Part shown: piece by piece, positions 61,801 to 64,000 of the stretch
Layout: each line of letters starts with the position of its first letter
Position numbering within the stretch: position 1 is the stretch's first letter
Assembly (NCBI GenBank): GCA_964057225.1
Contig: OZ059896.1
Coordinates: forward strand, 16,070,501-16,134,500
Source: Auanema rhodensis
Lineage: Eukaryota; Nematoda; Chromadorea; Rhabditida; Rhabditidae
Reading direction: 5' to 3'
Length of the DNA stretch: 64,000 bases
Program-made: the position numbers and the translations under genes
The notes under the pieces: generated by a model
What the model was told of the DNA's origin: nothing
Database searches by the model: none
The model's input: the letters and a program-made list of their open reading frames with translations, nothing else

Positions 61801-64000
61801 ATAATATCCTCATTATCAGCATTAAAAGCTACACTTGTACAATTTGTTTCCTAAAAAAATATTTTAAATTCTTTTAAAGTTTAAATATCATTTAACCTGT
61901 AATACACTTTCCCAAGTTGATGTATTGTAAACAGTACAAACACCTGTTTCATCAACGACAGCAAGCAAATGCCTGAAAAAGCTCATCTTGACTCAAACAT
62001 CTTGTGTCTAAACAGGTCATACCTGCTTAAACTTGTATCCAAGCATTTGATGGCATGTTGAAGTCGTAACAAAGTTACAGGAAATGGATTGTCCACAAAT
62101 ATTTTACAAACCTTAAATTAAATTCAAGTTTAAATGAAAACTTGAAACTCTAGCGTACTTGACCCTCTCTGAGACCAACTAATAGAGTTTCTCTACCTGG
62201 TGGACCTCCTATAACCCGTATATATCTGAAGTGACATATATTCTATGTATGTATATGATTTTTTGAAAATTCACTTGATCAATGATTCCATAATCCATTC
62301 TCTTTGCTTCAACCCTTTATGATCATAACATTGAAGTCGTTGTTCCGAGCATAAGATGATATGCTTACTGCTGCAAACCTGAAAAAAATTCAAAAACATA
62401 TTTTATTTTGTTTTGTTTTGTTTTTGTAAAATTGTTTTTTGTAAAAATATAACAAGATATGAAAGATCAAATAAGCGGATATGAAATATAAAATTCTTTT
62501 TTAATAAAAAACTGACCAGAAGAGAGCATTCTAAGGTTTTATTAATTCGTTCAGTTAGTTTAAATTCTAGAGGCTCATCTTCTTGCATTCCAGATATTTG
62601 AGTATAAATATTCAAATGATCTGATAATTGTACCTAAATCAAAATAAAATTATTATAAAACAATTATTGCTTACAGCAAGTTTATCTCCATAAATTGCTA
62701 CTTTTCGTACTCCATCGTTACATTTAATTCGAGCAACTGATTGATAAGTTAGATGCTGCACTATAACTTCTGTCATGTTATCTCTAGAAAAGGTATAGTT
62801 TAACTAATACTTCAATGTTATATATATGTAAATGAAACTTACCGAAATACATATCGATCTTTATAGAGACCATGAACAGCACTAAAGTATAAATGATAGC
62901 AAGCTAATGTGCCATCAACACAACCAACCTTAAATGAGCATTATTCTTGAAATATATGCATATTATTTAAAAAACTTACAACAACATAATTTGATTCAGG
63001 TTTTGTAACAATTGCCCAAATCATTGTGTCCATTAAACAGATCTTTCCCAAATTCAAACCTAAAATAGTTTATTGAGTAATTAAGAATAAATAATAAAAA
63101 ATAATATTAACTAACCAAATCTGGTATACAAATGAGCTTCTTTACCTGATCCAGCCATTATAAGGAAACTATCATTGTTCAAATATTCCATGCATGAAGG
63201 TTCATAATTCAATGACTTAATTCAAATAAATAATTTCATTTATTTTAATAATTTATATTTATTTATACCTTATCATTAGCTATAACTTTATTTCCATTTA
63301 AATCATAAAATGATAATGTTTTTGACCAATCTGATACAGCTAATATTTCGGTGGCATTCCTTCAAAAAAATTATTTTGTTTTCACAATTATTTATAATTT
63401 AAAAAAGTTGCTTACTCATCTGCTTTTGGTCCATCATCTGTAATCATTGGAAATGAAAACTTCAATGCCCACACTGGATCACCACCAGGTCTCTCTATTA
63501 TGGCAGCAGGATCATCATTCTATAAATATAATTACAATAACTATTAAAATATATTATACTAGTTTTAGATTTATAATTCTGATTTTTATAAATTTAAAAC
63601 TTATCTGATTTTCTAAAAAAAAATAGAAAATGTTATTCATTCAACCGCACCGTGCTTGTCAAATACAGTCATATGTTTTTTTGACGTGAAAATTCACGTG
63701 AGGTTTTTAATTTATTGACAAGAATTTATTTTTTTTCAAAAAATTTTTAAAACAAAAGAATGAAATTAAAAACTTGCAAAAGCTGATGTTTTACGAAGTT
63801 GTACTGTCCCATCAAACAAGCCTAACGCAAATATAGTTCCGTCCTGAAATTATAGTTTTTAAAGGGAAAAGGAATATTGAAAATAGATTTCAAACCTTAT
63901 TCCAAGCACAGCTACAACATCTTGCATTTAGTCTTTGTTTTTGAACATTTTTCTCGTTTGCTGACCAAAGGGCTGAAATAAAATGATGATAATGCTTCAA
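58897..64000 (-). CDS. daf-10: IFT122/DAF-10 homologue, intraflagellar transport complex A (5' end outside window)
   Basis: Core IFT-A subunit for retrograde transport and membrane-protein entry in cilia. More than 20 small exons run from about 63972 to the last exon 58897-59010; the first WD repeats lie beyond the right edge. Features in order: WD-repeat segments ([74 protein letters not shown]), a second propeller, then TPR-like helices: [89 protein letters not shown]. Then come a zinc-type pair ([10 protein letters not shown] with CMHCKTPF) and the family C-terminus: [44 protein letters not shown]. The C-terminal pattern separates it from IFT121/IFT140. One junction between 63519 and 63774 has no clean GT-AG solution (see findings). 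In nematodes it is expressed in ciliated sensory neurons. Confidence 0.93.

Overview
The window is nuclear DNA of a nematode. It is AT-rich, and most introns are 45-60 bp with GT(A/G)AG donors and TTTTCAG/TTTAG acceptors, mixed with a few multi-kb introns. The gene set is nematode-like: a receptor guanylate cyclase, two serpentine chemoreceptor-like genes, DAF-10/IFT122 and SQV-1/UXS1. Several genes have a TTTTCAG-type acceptor a few bases 5' of the ATG, as expected for spliced-leader trans-splicing. I cannot name the genus. Exon edges were read by eye, so an error of 1-2 bases is possible at some junctions.

Layout. (1) 188-4637 (-): complete body of a K-Cl cotransporter (SLC12 family, KCC) in 22 shared exons plus a short first exon. 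A series of small, phase-compatible exons continues 5' on the same strand at 8.6, 8.7, 10.0, 13.8, 15.0, 16.6, 17.0 and 21.6 kb. The apparent gene desert from 4.6 to 22 kb is therefore probably the 5' half of this gene, with alternative N-termini. (2) 22735-28942 (-): receptor-type guanylate cyclase, 27 exons, about 1028 aa. (3) 30695-32537 (-) and 33611-34752 (+): two paralogous seven-helix receptors in divergent orientation with matching exon lengths. (4) 35780-38522 (-): arrestin-domain protein, 319 aa. (5) 38.6-50.1 kb: sparse region with one clear gene, a 104-aa neuropeptide precursor (44776-45224, -) ending in a small Cys-ring peptide, plus several GC-richer islands that look coding but whose strand and frame are not settled. 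(6) 50120-53312 (+): membrane protein with one EGF-like domain between two hydrophobic segments, 410 aa. (7) 53967-55323 (-): 326-aa coiled-coil protein I do not recognise, 389 bp downstream of (8) 55712-57629 (-): UDP-glucuronate decarboxylase, 460 aa. (9) 58897-64000 (-): IFT122/DAF-10 homologue, running off the right edge.

Themes. Guanylate cyclase receptor, chemoreceptors and IFT122 all fit ciliated sensory neurons in nematodes; their linkage here may be chance. Codon use differs strongly: the KCC gene uses many C/G-ending codons, whereas the receptor genes use ATA/TTA/AAT heavily. No tRNA, rRNA, transposon or CRISPR array was recognised. Repeats are mostly (CT)n/(GA)n microsatellites, plus three tandem arrays: a 12-bp E-box-containing unit, a 28-bp unit in an EGF-gene intron, and a 28-bp-period GA array.
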